Shown: in pieces, positions 36,304-48,054 of the stretch | Numbering within the stretch: the first letter of the stretch is position 1 | How the letters are laid out: every line of letters begins with the position of its first letter | NCBI GenBank assembly: GCA_947034895.1 | Contig: OX344761.1 | Coordinates: 37,646,863 to 37,710,862, forward strand | Length of the DNA stretch: 64,000 nucleotides | Source: Rhytidiadelphus loreus | Lineage: Eukaryota; Streptophyta; Bryopsida; Hypnales; Hylocomiaceae | Direction of reading: 5' to 3' | Translations under genes and position numbers: made by a program | Notes under the pieces: model-generated | What the model saw: only the letters and a program-made list of their open reading frames with translations | Database searches by the model: none | What the model was told of the DNA's origin: nothing

Positions 36304-37787
36304 GGTTACGACCGCTAATCTTCCCTTCTGGTGTTAAATAGCGAAATTCAAAACCCTAAGGATTGAAGCTTCTCGCATCAACTGCTGCAACCACTGCATC
36401 TTGCGGACCAGAAACAACCCTGACATCTCCAGATTTTCAAAACTGTGCATCGCGCAGTTCCAACGTCTCATCAGGAAAGTCCCAAGTATTGGTTTCAATA
36501 TTGGATCAATACATTCGATGGAGTCCAATCAGAATCCGTTACTGAACCTCACCAATACTCAACATAGATTCAAATATGATGCTCACATTGCTTCATTCAT
36601 TGTTAAATTTGCTTGCATTCCTGATGTACATGGCTAGCAGATTCTCATGTTGCAACCGCTGCATTTGAACAACGAATCTCTCATACATAGAAACGCATTT
36701 CAATCGCACAAAACTCCAAAAAAACGAATCCAAAGCAACAACATGAGAATGTCAAATTAAACAGTGGCAAAAATTAAGAAATGAGAAAACAAACAAAATG
36801 GCAGGAATTTCCACAGAACACACTTCTTCCGAGAAACCCTAATTCTTCAGAAACGCACAAATCGACGGAAAACGAATCTTGATCACTAGAAGAATTTGTA
36901 TCCGTTGCGGTCTACAATCTCAAAAGAATTGATTGTAAAGTATTCGGAATTGGATGCGAGTCAGGAAATGCAATGCACCGCTGAAGCAAAACATGGATTG
37001 CAAAATGGCATTACCAAATGGCGAATTCCACAACATAAATTCTCCGAAATAAAAACACAAATAGACAGAAATGAACAAGTGCGATCACCAGAAGAATTGA
37101 CAATTTAGAGCAGTATCCGCCATAGATTACAATCTCAAAACAGTTGATCATGAAGCATTTGGAATTGAATTTTCACAAGGTGGAGCCAGGAAAAGGAATC
37201 CAGCAATACTACATGGATCCAAAATGGAATTGTCATCAACCAAACTGGCGAATCCACAAACCCTAACAATCTCCTGAATCTTTTGGAATGCAAATATCGG
37301 TTGCTTACCAAGCAAAATCTTCCCCATTGCATTCTGCCGACGTTGAATTGCACGAGGAAATGGAAAAAAATTCAGTAATAAGCTTATGTTGGCATGATTC
37401 GTCACTAAGATGCACATGGTCAAGTCTATCTATGACGTGTGACATGTACAATAGTCTTAAAATTGAGGTTCTAGAATAAAGTGAAAGATTGCAATCACAC
37501 AATCCTATCACATTATTAAGTCAAAATCACAATTAAAAGGTACTTAGCTTAAATCCAAGTTGTACTTACCTTCCATCTTAATCTTAGATATGATTATTGA
37601 GGTATCATATCTATATATAAGGTGAACTATCCCATTCAGCCTTTCTTTTTTTTTGGAAAAAGTGTTAGGATGGTGATCACTTAAAATTTGGTGAAGCATT
37701 TTATTTCTTTGTACATCCATCTTTTGTATTGTAAACACTTTTCAATCAAACTCATACACTTTTCATCCAAATTGGACAATTTCATCT
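36304..37787. other. Upstream region of CFAP206 with a ~200-bp tandem duplication
   Basis: This stretch lies between the CFAP206 start codon and the next transposon. Two copies of a ~195-bp unit lie at about 36880-37070 and 37085-37275, sharing AGAAGAATT, ACAATCTCAAAA, TTGGAATTG and CAAAATGG in order. The region probably holds the promoter and leader, but no start site could be placed. A TATA-like run (TATCTATATATAAGG) is at about 37606. Confidence 0.4.
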
Positions 37788-38351
37788 CTCAGGGGGTGCA
37801 CTTAGTTCTACTATAACAAACCACGTGCGAACAAGTGGTTTCTAATAAACTATAATTTCAACATAAAATTTTGAACATTGTTTAATAATGACTATAGCTT
37901 TCTATTTCCAAAATTTCCAACTCAAATAAAATATGAAATGATTTCTAGAAGAGGTTGAAAATGAACTAAAATGGCATGTTTTTCAACTCAAATAATTATA
38001 GAGGACACATTTAGATGACCATTGAGTCAATATTCAACTCAAAATGAGCTTTCAATAATGAGTTATTTTTAGGAATTTTTTGTTCATTTTTTAGACAATT
38101 TTTTCTTATATAATATAGGGGTGTGAAAGTTATTTTTCAGTTCTACAGTGTATCTTTTTACTTCAAAAATTTGTAACTAATTATTATTAACAAACAAAAA
38201 TATCAATAATTCAAAACATAAACATTCAAAGTAAGAAAATCTATTCGTATTTTTTTAATTTTGTTTTATTTAAAATTCTAAAAGTATATAGGGGGTCCAA
38301 AGTTTTGTTCACATGTGGTTTCTAATGAACATTCTAAATGAACCCCCCGAG
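37788..38351. mobile_element. hAT-type MITE, copy 2 (reverse orientation)
   Basis: 564 bp. Its ends are CTCAGGGGGTGCACTTAG and, reverse-complemented, CTCGGGGGGTTCATTTAG, flanked by the perfect 8-bp direct repeat TTTCATCT (37780-37787 and 38352-38359). The whole element is the reverse complement of the 564-bp element at 55399-55962, with which it shares most of its sequence. It has no coding capacity. Confidence 0.88.
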
Positions 38352-38359
38352 TTTCATCT

Positions 38360-39279
38360 ACATTTTAAATTGAATTGAAACTTTTTTGGTGAAAAAAAGA
38401 TTTTCACTATGAAATGGTGCTTTTGGGCTCCATTTTGCCTCCCCAAAAGGGTTAGCAAGCCCATTGTGGGTTAAGCTTAAATTATGTTAGGGGTGTACAT
38501 TTGAGAACTTGAATATACACCACTAACATAATTTAGCTCATGATGGGCTTCCTCCCATTTGGTCTAGAATGGAGTAGTTTACCTTTATTTCCAAATCATT
38601 TTCAACATTTCAGTGTCAAAATAGTTTATGTGAGATAGGCTTTGTCCTTTGTGGCTTTGGTTCATTTTTTTAATGGTATAGGTGAAAAGCTATTTATTTT
38701 ATATAATTTTGTCAATGATCATTTATACCAAAGAGGATTTATCTATATTGAAATACAAAACTTTGGCCATCCACATAATTAGAGTTTTTTAATTTTTAAT
38801 TTAATTTAATTTATTTGGTGTGTTTGTGTGTTCGCAATGTTTCTTATTGGATTGGAATCAACAAATTTAAAAAAAAGAAGATAAATAATTAAAAAATCAA
38901 TGTCACTTCCTTACAACATAATCATTGATAATCATGTGCAACAACGCTAAGTCCTAGTTTATTCAATCTTCCAAATTCTAAATCCCTTCAAATTCAAAGT
39001 TTTCAAAATTGATCATCTACAGTAAATAACAAGAATATACAACGTCCCCAAGGTAAACAATTTAGACTAGGTGGGTGAAAAAAAATGGTTGGAATTGGGA
39101 TATGCCCTTCTTGGATGGGCTAAAGTAAATATACTTAATTTTGACCACTTTCTAAAATTGCACAATTTAGATTTTTGGATGGAGTAAGGCAACTACTTAT
39201 ACCTAATTCCAATCACTTTCTAAAATCACACACTCTAGATTCTTGCCTAAAATGCACTTCTACTATTCACGAGAGTTTG
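38360..39279. other. AT-rich intergenic sequence, no gene seen
   Basis: Mixed AT-rich DNA with a small inverted motif near 38450-38550 (AGCAAGCCCATTGTGG facing CATGATGGGCTTCC). No reading frame is supported. Confidence 0.4.
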
Positions 39280-39524
39280 ATGGTCAATTTCGTTAAAATG
39301 GCGGTATTTTGCACGCCATTTTAATGGAATATCTTCTACAAAAGAGAATAAGTGTGCCACGATAGGGTCATAAATGTGCCAATTTTATGCCTAGCACATT
39401 CAAATTACTCCTAGTTCACACATTTTCACTCCCCTCAGACAATCTTTCCATTGTTTTCATTCTTTCAGTGGTTTCATTTTGTGCCATTTTAATGGAATAC
39501 CACCATTTTAACGTAATTGACCAT
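39280..39524. mobile_element. ~245-bp inverted-repeat MITE-like element
   Basis: Left end ATGGTCAATTTCGTTAAAAT and right end, reverse-complemented, ATGGTCAATTACGTTAAAAT, followed in both by GG and GGTATT. That gives about 29 bp of inverted repeat with three mismatches. GCCATTTTAATGGAAT is present near both ends in the same orientation. No clear target duplication was found. Confidence 0.6.
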
Positions 39525-40146
39525 AGTCTACATTTGACTACCCTAAATCCTATTCTCAATGCTTCAATAATTTGTAGTTTATTCATACCATGTCCAAAAA
39601 ATGCATTCTAAAAGAATCTAGAATCCCCTTTTGACTACAAACAAGACCCGACAAAAAGTTTTTCAATATAATAATGGGAGGGCTGGGCTGCTGTCCAGTC
39701 CCACTGGACCATGCTGAATTGCTTATTTGTGTGATTTAATGTGCAGTCAATAAAGTCGGCGAAGATGGCCGCTGCGTTGCTCATGCGGCGCTCCCCCCAT
39801 GAGCGATTCAAGGATCCGCAGTGACCATGCTCGAAGTACCCAATCCTGTCTCGCACGATTACATCAAGTAGACGTCCCTTTCCCTGCGCGCTGCGCGCGT
39901 AACAGGGATCGAGCCTGGGTGGGGTAGATTAGTCGAATTTAGGGTTAGGAAAGTTAAGCCCTGATTTTAGGGTTTTAGAGGACCAGCCAGCCAAGCAAGT
40001 AGGTCACGATGACGCAGAGGTCGTACGCGAGTACACTGAGGGCAAGATTGGAGCACGCGCCAGCCTCTCTCAGCGCCTCCGGATTGGAGCAAGAGACGGG
40101 ATAGCAAGATGAGGTGGAACCGGAGCTAGTTGCGGCAGTCACAAGT

Positions 40147-42177
40147 ATGGGCAGAAACGCGAAGCTACACCCCACAAAACCTACTCCTGGTGAGTCACTG
40201 CCAGAAGGCTTTGCACGTAGTTATGCTGGTTTCCTTCTTTGCAACACGGCCATTGAAGTTCAAGTCGACCAGGAAGTAGTAAGAAAGGAAACCGAGCGTC
40301 TTCAGAAGCATGCAGTAGTGGCATATTTCGTAGGGGGCAAGCCGTCACACCACGAACTCATGAAGTGGGCGAACGCCCTTCAAGTTCAGATTGGTGATTG
40401 GATAGGATTAGGGCGCGAGCTGGGCAAAGGCTTCTTTCAAGTCCTCACGAGGCAGATGGTGGCCACCCAAAAACTCCTGATGCTAACTCCCCACCATTCA
40501 AAATGGGGCACCTGCATTATACAAACATGGGCATCCGGCTTCAGCGCAGGCAGCCCATCAAAACTGAAAGTCCCCACGTGGGTCACCCTAAGAGGGATCC
40601 CCGGGGAATTTCTGGGAGTTGCCAAGGAAATTGCCGGAGGGCTAGGAGTCCTGATTGGCAGCGACAGACGCAATGCCAATGCATCGGAGCAACGTTTTTG
40701 TGTGGCGATGCAATCTGATAAAGGATGGGCAACACAGCTGACGGTGATGAACGAAGGCACGGGAGAAAGAGTATTCATTGAAGTGGACTATTGCAATTTG
40801 CCAATTAGATGCAGGACGTGTCATGCCACAGATCACGCAATGAAGGAATGCCAGAGATTCAAGAAAGCGGGTCAAGCAGCAGAACCAGGACAACAAGGCA
40901 GAGACGAACGGGGTGGAGAGATGGAGGGGTCGACAGAAAGGCCACAACAGCAGGTCGATCCTTCATACGGCCCTCCCCCTCCTCCTCCTCCCATTGGCAA
41001 CCACAACCCAACAGTGCTAATTGATGGAGACGAGTCCATAGGGGGGAGCCGGGACCAGGACTTTTGGGGGCTCAAAAAGGAGCATCCAGCACGCCAGGAG
41101 AAGCCAGCCAGGCGTCAACAGAGGAAGAAGGCTGGACCACAGTAAGCAGAGGCAAAAATAAAGCGTCTGGCCCGCCACCCAAATCACATACACCAAAAAA
41201 TAGGCCCAACGACAAAGCCACTCATGACAGGCACGGGGGATGGAGGCTAGCGACCCCCTTAATCCATTCGCAGCATCCCAGCACCAGTGCACCAAGGGAA
41301 GATAGGTTTGCCCGAGCAAGCCAAAGGCATGAGAAGGACAGTCTGAACCAAATGGTAGTATGGGAGCAACCCCGCCTCCACCCAGGTCAGAGTGGAGATG
41401 CGATCCAGCCGCAACATACCAGCCAAGAAGGGGCGAACCGAGCAAGTGTGCGCAAGGAGGACGTAGGGATACAGGCAGCGGCCGCTATAATCCTAGGCAA
41501 TGGCGGGAGGAGTGAAGTCATTAGAACACAAGGGAGCCACCCTCTCATCAAAGATGGGCCACCACACTCCGCCTAGGAGGGGTCCAGCCTCCCCGGATTG
41601 TTTGGCCCGCAAGGCTCAATCCGTCGGACCGAAGCAGCCCCCAAAGTCCCCATCCAGATGCCCCCCCCCGCACATCCTCCCTGGTGAGTCACAACCGGCT
41701 CGGATGCCAACTGAGACGTCACGAGCGCTGGACCTCAACGCAACGGCCGCCCCTTCAGCATCCACAGCTTACACCCCGGGCCCAGAAGATGCCGGACAAA
41801 GCTACCCCACCCCCCACAGAGGAGCTTGTGAAGCCGAAGATCAGTCGCAGGCAGATCCATGCACCCCCCGGGCCACGACACGTGGGGACCACTTCACTCC
41901 CTTCACCCCCGTGATTACGGGTATCCCAAAGGGGATGAGGGATGAGTTCCTCAAATGGTTTAGATTGACGAGGGAAAGAGTGGCCCCATCCTCGATTTCC
42001 AAAGAGTTAACCCCCAAACAGAGAAACAAAAGACTAGTGGCCTCAGAGACCGCCAAGCGCCATCGCTCCGCCATCCTCCAGCATTGCAGAGATGTGGATC
42101 GCAGGGGAAACGAGAGTGCTGGACGAAGGGCCACCGAACTCTTTCCCGCTAACCCACCCCCCCATCCACTCCGATGA
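40147..42177 (+). pseudogene. LINE ORF1 (DUF4283-like, zinc knuckle), two frameshifts
   Basis: The ORF1 product is the RNA-binding partner of the retrotransposition machinery. The frame opens at 40105 with the first in-frame ATG at 40147. An N-terminal DUF4283-like region (YFVGGKPSHHELMKWANAL, WGTCIIQTWASGF, PTWVTLRGIP) precedes a CX2CX4HX4C knuckle at 40810-40851 (CRTCHATDHAMKEC). The signature EEGWTTVSRGK follows in the next frame, so a one-base indel lies near 41060-41100, probably in the GGGGG or AAAAA run. A second, compensating shift lies between about 41490 and 41575. The last part, low-complexity and Pro-rich, ends at 42177. Confidence 0.82.
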
Positions 42178-45100
42178 AAGTCACAACTATCTTACAAAAC
42201 GTTCAAGGATTGAACGACACAGGAAAACTCGACATAGTCTGGAATTACTATAGGGCTTTATTTAAGGAAATAGATGTGCTGTGTATGCAGGAACACCATC
42301 TAAGGGAACCAAAACTATCTAACCTGGGCAGATCATTCTGGCCCCGTGCAACATTCATAGGACGTGAAGCAGCCCCGGGATTTGGTCACATCCCAGGAGA
42401 GGTCGGAGCGGGGACGGGTGGCATATGTATGTGGCTAGCACCGCACGTGGCACAACGCCTCCTCAGCTCGGGCCACACACAATGCGGACGCGCGCAGTGG
42501 GTGCGGCTTGGAGGTATAGAAAGGGGCGATCTAGGCATCTTGAATGTTTACGCCGCTAACAGCGCAAATGTGAGATGCGTGCTATGGGAAAAACTATTGG
42601 AGGTACTCCCTAGGGATTGCCGTTGGATAATGATGGGCGATTGGAACTTTGTGGAAAACCAACATGACAAGTCAAATATGAACGGACGTATAATCTCGAG
42701 TGGAGAAAGCCGATGCTTTGCATTGCTCAAAGATGCTTTCGATGTTTCAGATAGCTTCCCAGCCAGTGAGAGAATTAGATTCTCATGGGACAATAGGAGA
42801 ATTGGAGCTCTCAGATCCCTGGCTAGACTGGATCGATGTTACTCATTCAATCCTCTAGGTGCCGGCCCCTCCCCAGTAACTCATTATAAAATCAGAGGTG
42901 ACTCGGGTCATTCCGATCATCACCCTGTTGTCCACACGGTTCAGCTGCTTCCACCCCCAGACAGGAGATCTTCCTATAAGATGAGCGGTTTTTACCTAAG
43001 AGACCCGGAAGTGAAAGCGTCAATTCACCGGATTTGGCACCACAACCCACAGCTGGAGTTCACGGGGAAACTACGGAAAGTGGTGAAGTATTATAAAGAA
43101 TATTGCAAATCGAGGGCAATAGAGAGAAGAGCCAGGGAAACGGAGCTGAGAATCAAGCTGGCTCAAGCACAGAAAGAACTACACCGATCCCCCTACAGCC
43201 AAGAGATCTAGGCCGAAATCGCTAACACCACCAATGAGCTTGCCGTGCTGGGCAGGCACATAGCGGAGGGACAACGCATAAGAAGTAGAGTCAAATGGCT
43301 AAAATCGGGCGATAAGTGCACCCGAGATTTCTTCAAAGCGGCCAGACCCCATTCAAGCGCCTCCAACATCTCAGAGCTGGAAGACGATCAAGGTATTAAA
43401 AAGGGAGACCAAGGTAGCCTGGAACGTATATGCGCAAAGTTCTATCAAAATTTATATTCCACCCCAGCACATTCCCCTCTACAGGATAGAAATCAAGAAC
43501 TGGCCCTCGACGGCATAAACAACAGGCTCACGAGCAAGATGAAGGAGTTGTTAGCAAAACCGATTGGGATGAAGGACCTTGACACAGCCCTGAAAGAATT
43601 GAGTCCCGGGAAAGCCCCAGGGCCTGACGGTGTGATCACCGAATTCTACAAATGCTATTGGGACCTCATCAAGCAGGATTATCTTAAAATGATTTCAAGA
43701 GCTGTTGCGACAGACGTGCTTCCTCCTGGCATTACGACCAATCTGATTTCATTAATCCATAAAGGGGGAGACCGCTGCCAACTGACCAACTAGCGTCCCA
43801 TTACACTCCTAAATGTGGCCTACAAAATATTTTCGAAGGCACTACAGGTTAGACTTCAGCCGATACTTATGGAAATCATCGACCTCGACCAATCGGCTTA
43901 CCTGCCCCTCCGTTTTATCCTTGACAACATTATGTTGACACATGAGACAATCGGCTGGGCTGAATTCTCCAAGCAGGCGCTAATCTTCCTGAAACTCGAT
44001 TTCTCGAAAGCCTTCGATACGGTCGACTGGAGGTTCTTATCCCGAGTGATGACAGCGATGGGCATTCCCCCACACTTTACTGCCATGACTACCATGCTAT
44101 TTAAGGGAGCTAAAGCTTCAGTCAAAGTTAACGGAGCGCACTCCCAGTCTTTCTCAATCTTAAGAGGAGTCAGGCAAGGTTGCCCGTTAGCGCCATACTT
44201 ATTCTTAATTGTGGCGGAAGTCTTGAATACGATGGTAAAGAGGAGTGTAGCAGTAGGCCGAATCCGAGGTATCCAGCTACCGGGCGGAGAGGCGCAGCAA
44301 GTCATTGCGCAGTTTGCTGATGATACCTCGCTCACCCTACGAGCGGAGCGGGACTCAGTCTTAGCCATGGTGTCTTTATTGGACAGCTTCTGTAGCGCAG
44401 CTGGTCTTGTCCTCAACTGGGTAAAATCTTGCGGATACTGGCACTCGAGTGAAGAAGCAGTGCGTCCAGAGTGGACCCACCAGCTAGGGATCACATGGGT
44501 GGAAGGAGAGAACGTGACAAAGCTGTTGGGGACACCGTTCGGCATGAATATAGCGGCTCCTGCAGTGGACACCTTCCTCCAAGAGAGGATGACAAAACAA
44601 CTCCAGAAGTGGTGTACAGCTAAAATCAATTCGACAGGGAGAGGAGTAATTGTCAACAGCGTCCTATTATCCTCGCTAATTTTCTTTGTGGCTATCTGGG
44701 GGGGCACCCTAGCCGGCGTGAAAAAAGCCACCTCAGCGGCAGTGAGCTACATGTGGTCAGGAAGGGAACACCGCACCAGACACAAAGTAGCGTGGCTACA
44801 ATGCTGTCAATCAAGGGACGATGGAGGCCTCAATATGATCAACCCGCAGGACGCCCTTACTGCCTTGATGGTCAAATGGATACTAAAAGCTTGTGAGCCT
44901 GGAATGTCCAATCTTCACAAGCTGCTCAGACATAGGCTGAGACATTTTCAACCGTATAAAAGAGGCCGATGGGCCCCCAGCCTAGAATTCTTCACGGTCC
45001 CCCAGTTCCAGATCCACAAGGGCTCGACAGCCTGGAACAGAGCTGGTCAATCATGGCGGAAGTTAATTCACGAACTGCTCCCGATTCGCCCCAAAACTCC

Positions 45101-46475
45101 TGAAGAAGTAAGTGCGGAGCCTTTCTGGTGGTCCCGCTTCACCTCCATTATCGGCCCGGGATTCTCAAAGGTCAGGGGAGCCCAACTGCATAAGAGAGGG
45201 CTAAAGCAAATCAAAGACGCTCAGAATCGCGGACAACTTATTTCCGCCGAGGAAGCCTCAAGGAAATTTGGCGTTAAATCGGAAGAAGCAGGAGCCTAGA
45301 GTGCGGCAGTACTAGCAATTCGGTCCCAATGGGGTGACCTGTTAACCGATATTCTTCCTCCAGCCATCGCAAACGAATGGGTAGGATGGTACGAATCAGG
45401 CGAAGCGACTATCCCACAAACTGTAATCCAGGTTCCGAGAGGGGAGACTGCTCAAATAGGCGGGCCGGCACAATTTTGGCCGATGAACTGGACTGCCCCA
45501 GGCTTCACGGTCCTTTCCGCAACTCGCATCCTCCTTCCCAACCCGGAAAAGAACAGAGGGCACAGACCCACTGGCCCCCCGGGCACATTTCACAGAGTCC
45601 GCATCTCCCTAATCAGCCGCGGTCCAAAAAAGTCCCCGGTTTGGCTTTTCTACGGCCGCATTGATAATCTAGAATGGGATCCAGGCAGGTTTGAGTGGAA
45701 TGGCATAGGGGAAAAGGTTCCTTTGTTAAACTTCTCAGCTAGTTTAAGAAGGCGAATGCTCAAGAGGACACATGTCGTACCCAATCCCGTAGTACGGAAA
45801 TGGGCTGGACTGCTCCCAGGCGAGTTTAGACTGCAATGGAAATCTGTCTGGCCGAAAGACAGGAAGAGGAAAGAAGCAGGACTCCTGTGGTTAGTTTGGC
45901 ATAAAGCAGTGGCAGTTAACCACTGGCGGGGGAAAATAGACGACACCATTGACACACATTGCCCCATGTGCCAAAGGAACATAGAAGAGACCATCCTTCA
46001 TAGGTTCTGGGAATGTCCGGCTGCGCGGAAGGCATGGCAATGGGCCATCCATATTCTCAACACTCTTCTTGCAGGAAAGGAAGCAAAAGGTCCATGGAGG
46101 CCACTTACTTGGCGTCAGGGCATTTTCTCGGTTAGCATACCAAGGAAATTCAACCCGGTAAAGAGGATTTGGGTAGAACTCCGATCCACTGTCCTATGGT
46201 CCCTCTGGATCCAGCGAAACGACTGGGTCTTCAACAACCAGGCTTGGTCGGATGAAAAGCTTCTGCAACATATCTGGGCGGGCCTCATCGACTATGGGAG
46301 ATTGGAATGGAAAAATGTGATTCGGAAGAAGAAATCTCCCGACCTCCACCGCAAGCTGCTCATGAACTTCATCAAACACAGATGTAAATTCGAGATCTTC
46401 GCCTCACTGAACAGCAGCCAACCACTTTGGTCACCCACCGGGCCTCAAGCGGGCTTCATCTACGAGCCGCCTTGA
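42174..46475 (+). pseudogene. LINE ORF2: endonuclease, reverse transcriptase, zf-RVT; three amber stops
   Basis: One frame of 1433 codons runs from ATG 42174 to TGA 46473-46475, broken only by TAG at 43209, 43791 and 45297. The endonuclease motifs are LQNVQGLN, MQEHH, NVYAANS, MGDWN (Asp about 156) and SDHHPV (about 247). The RT region has SPGKAPGPDGV, TN-stop-RPITLLN, LKLDFSKAFDTVDW, GVRQGCPLAPYLF and the catalytic FADD (about 713-716; 44313-44324). The C-terminal zinc motif CPMC with HRFWEC is near residue 1263. It overlaps ORF1 by four bases (ATGA). It is a dead copy as sequenced, but it has no frameshift and intact catalytic residues. Confidence 0.92.
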
Positions 46476-46690
46476 AGCTCCCCCCCCACGGCTCTGGAGG
46501 GCCACTCGCCGGCCGCTCGGCGTCCCGTCCCTTGCTGTGCCTTGCTGCGTCCCTGCGTCCCCTGCCGCGCTGTGTTTTTCTTCTTTTTCCTTTTTTTCTT
46601 TCTGTTTTTTTCCTCTCTTTCTGGTTCCCCTTTCTTTCCTCGCCAGGCCACATGTGGCTGGCGGCCTTGTTCCTCCTTCCCTTGCAATGA

Positions 46691-48054
46691 AATTCTGTTT
46701 CATTTGTGTCAAAAAACAAATCTCTGGAACATCCCTGGAACGGGCACTGATCTGATAAAGTCTTTACATTTTGGGAGCCACTACTAGACCAAAAATCCCA
46801 AAAAAATCAGCATTTAACCTATAATCTCTTGGATAACTGTAGAATTGGAAACCATTTATCCAACCATTGTACCTAAAAACCCAAGCTTTGCTGAAAAAAA
46901 TATAACCCAATCGTTTTCAAATCAATCAAAATTGGAGTAATAATCTCCAAAGTTCAATCCAAAGCACCTTATCTATATCTCTTAAGTGTAGGACCTAACA
47001 TCCTTGCATATTTATCAACAAGCAAAAGAATGTAGTGTGAGAAATTTGGAATAAGAATTTTTTGTAGCTTGCCAAAAATCCTCCAAGAGTCTATGGACCT
47101 CACCTGTGCCCATCCCACAACATGACAAAAAGGAATGTTAAATGAGGTACACGAGGTGTCTTCAGTCCATAGTGCGTGTTATTGCAGTCACAAGGAGTTT
47201 AAGAAAAACTAACAAAACTTCAAAAACAAAATTACACCCAAACAGCACATTTGTAGAAAACCTGGTTGTTAGCACGAGAAGAAGATGCCATTTTCTGAGT
47301 ATAACCGTAAGTTCCCCCACAGCAAGACTTTTCCAGAATCACAGCTCCTTCGTAGACAGCTGAAACTCTCGCAAGGTTAGTTCGGTGAAGCACCCCAGCA
47401 GGTCAAACCGAAATTTCAAGCCAGTCTCACTCAACAGCACGTCCAGACAGAACTCTCTTTACGGAAATATGTTAAAAAGTTCCTCACAATGAATTCCAAA
47501 ACATAATTTTGGACATGTTATAATGTGAACAGTAGAGGTATGACCAGTACTCCATTCCGTAGTAAATTTTTCATCTACTTGTAAGATCAACTTACATCTA
47601 TTATTAAATTTGCTGTCATTATTCCAGCCGTCCATTTGCAGGATCAGTACTTAGAAATGAAAGCTAATTTGTCTGTTGTGCAGGTTTTTAGCTGTCATTT
47701 GCAGCTTCATTCAAGGGAACCTCATAAAGTGCTTAAATGGGGGCTAATTTGAACATAAGATAAAGATTATGTCATCACTTTAGAAAGATTTCAAAAAATC
47801 CCATTAACTCCACAATGGGAGGGAGGGAGGTATTAATTCTTCCTTTTTCTTTCTATATATTTATTTCTTTTTTTATATAATACTCGTGGCACTTCCTTTA
47901 TTTTAACAACCTTGCGTGAACCATTTACACATAATTTTCTCTACCTCATAATAGAGTATGAGCTGAAATTTACATCAAGTATTAAATCTTGAAGTTAAAA
48001 TCTAGAGAAAAAAATAAATAAAAAAATAAAATAAAATAAAAATGTGCAGTCAAT
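46691..48054. other. Intergenic, no gene recognised
   Basis: AT-rich sequence between the LINE tail and arm B. No frame resembles a protein and no repeat pair was noticed. The frames over the LINE tail at 46430-46790 are low-complexity shadows. Confidence 0.5.

Larger units (their letters stand above)
39660..46690 (+). mobile_element. L1-type LINE retrotransposon, near full length, inactive
   Basis: A non-LTR element with a GC-rich leader (about 39660-40146), a gag-like ORF1 with a zinc knuckle, and an ORF2 with apurinic-type endonuclease, reverse transcriptase and C-terminal zinc-binding domains, then a pyrimidine-rich tail (46476-46690). Its GC content is much higher than the flanks. The exact ends are uncertain because no target-site duplication or clean poly(A) tail could be identified. 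The order of domains is that of plant L1 LINEs. Confidence 0.88.

Noticed and set aside
43898..44731. 277-codon open frame on the minus strand within the LINE
   Set aside because: It is antisense to the reverse transcriptase domain, whose conserved motifs lie on the + strand.
46430..46790. Several open frames on both strands at the LINE tail
   Set aside because: Low-complexity purine/pyrimidine sequence of the 3' UTR, with no protein-like pattern.
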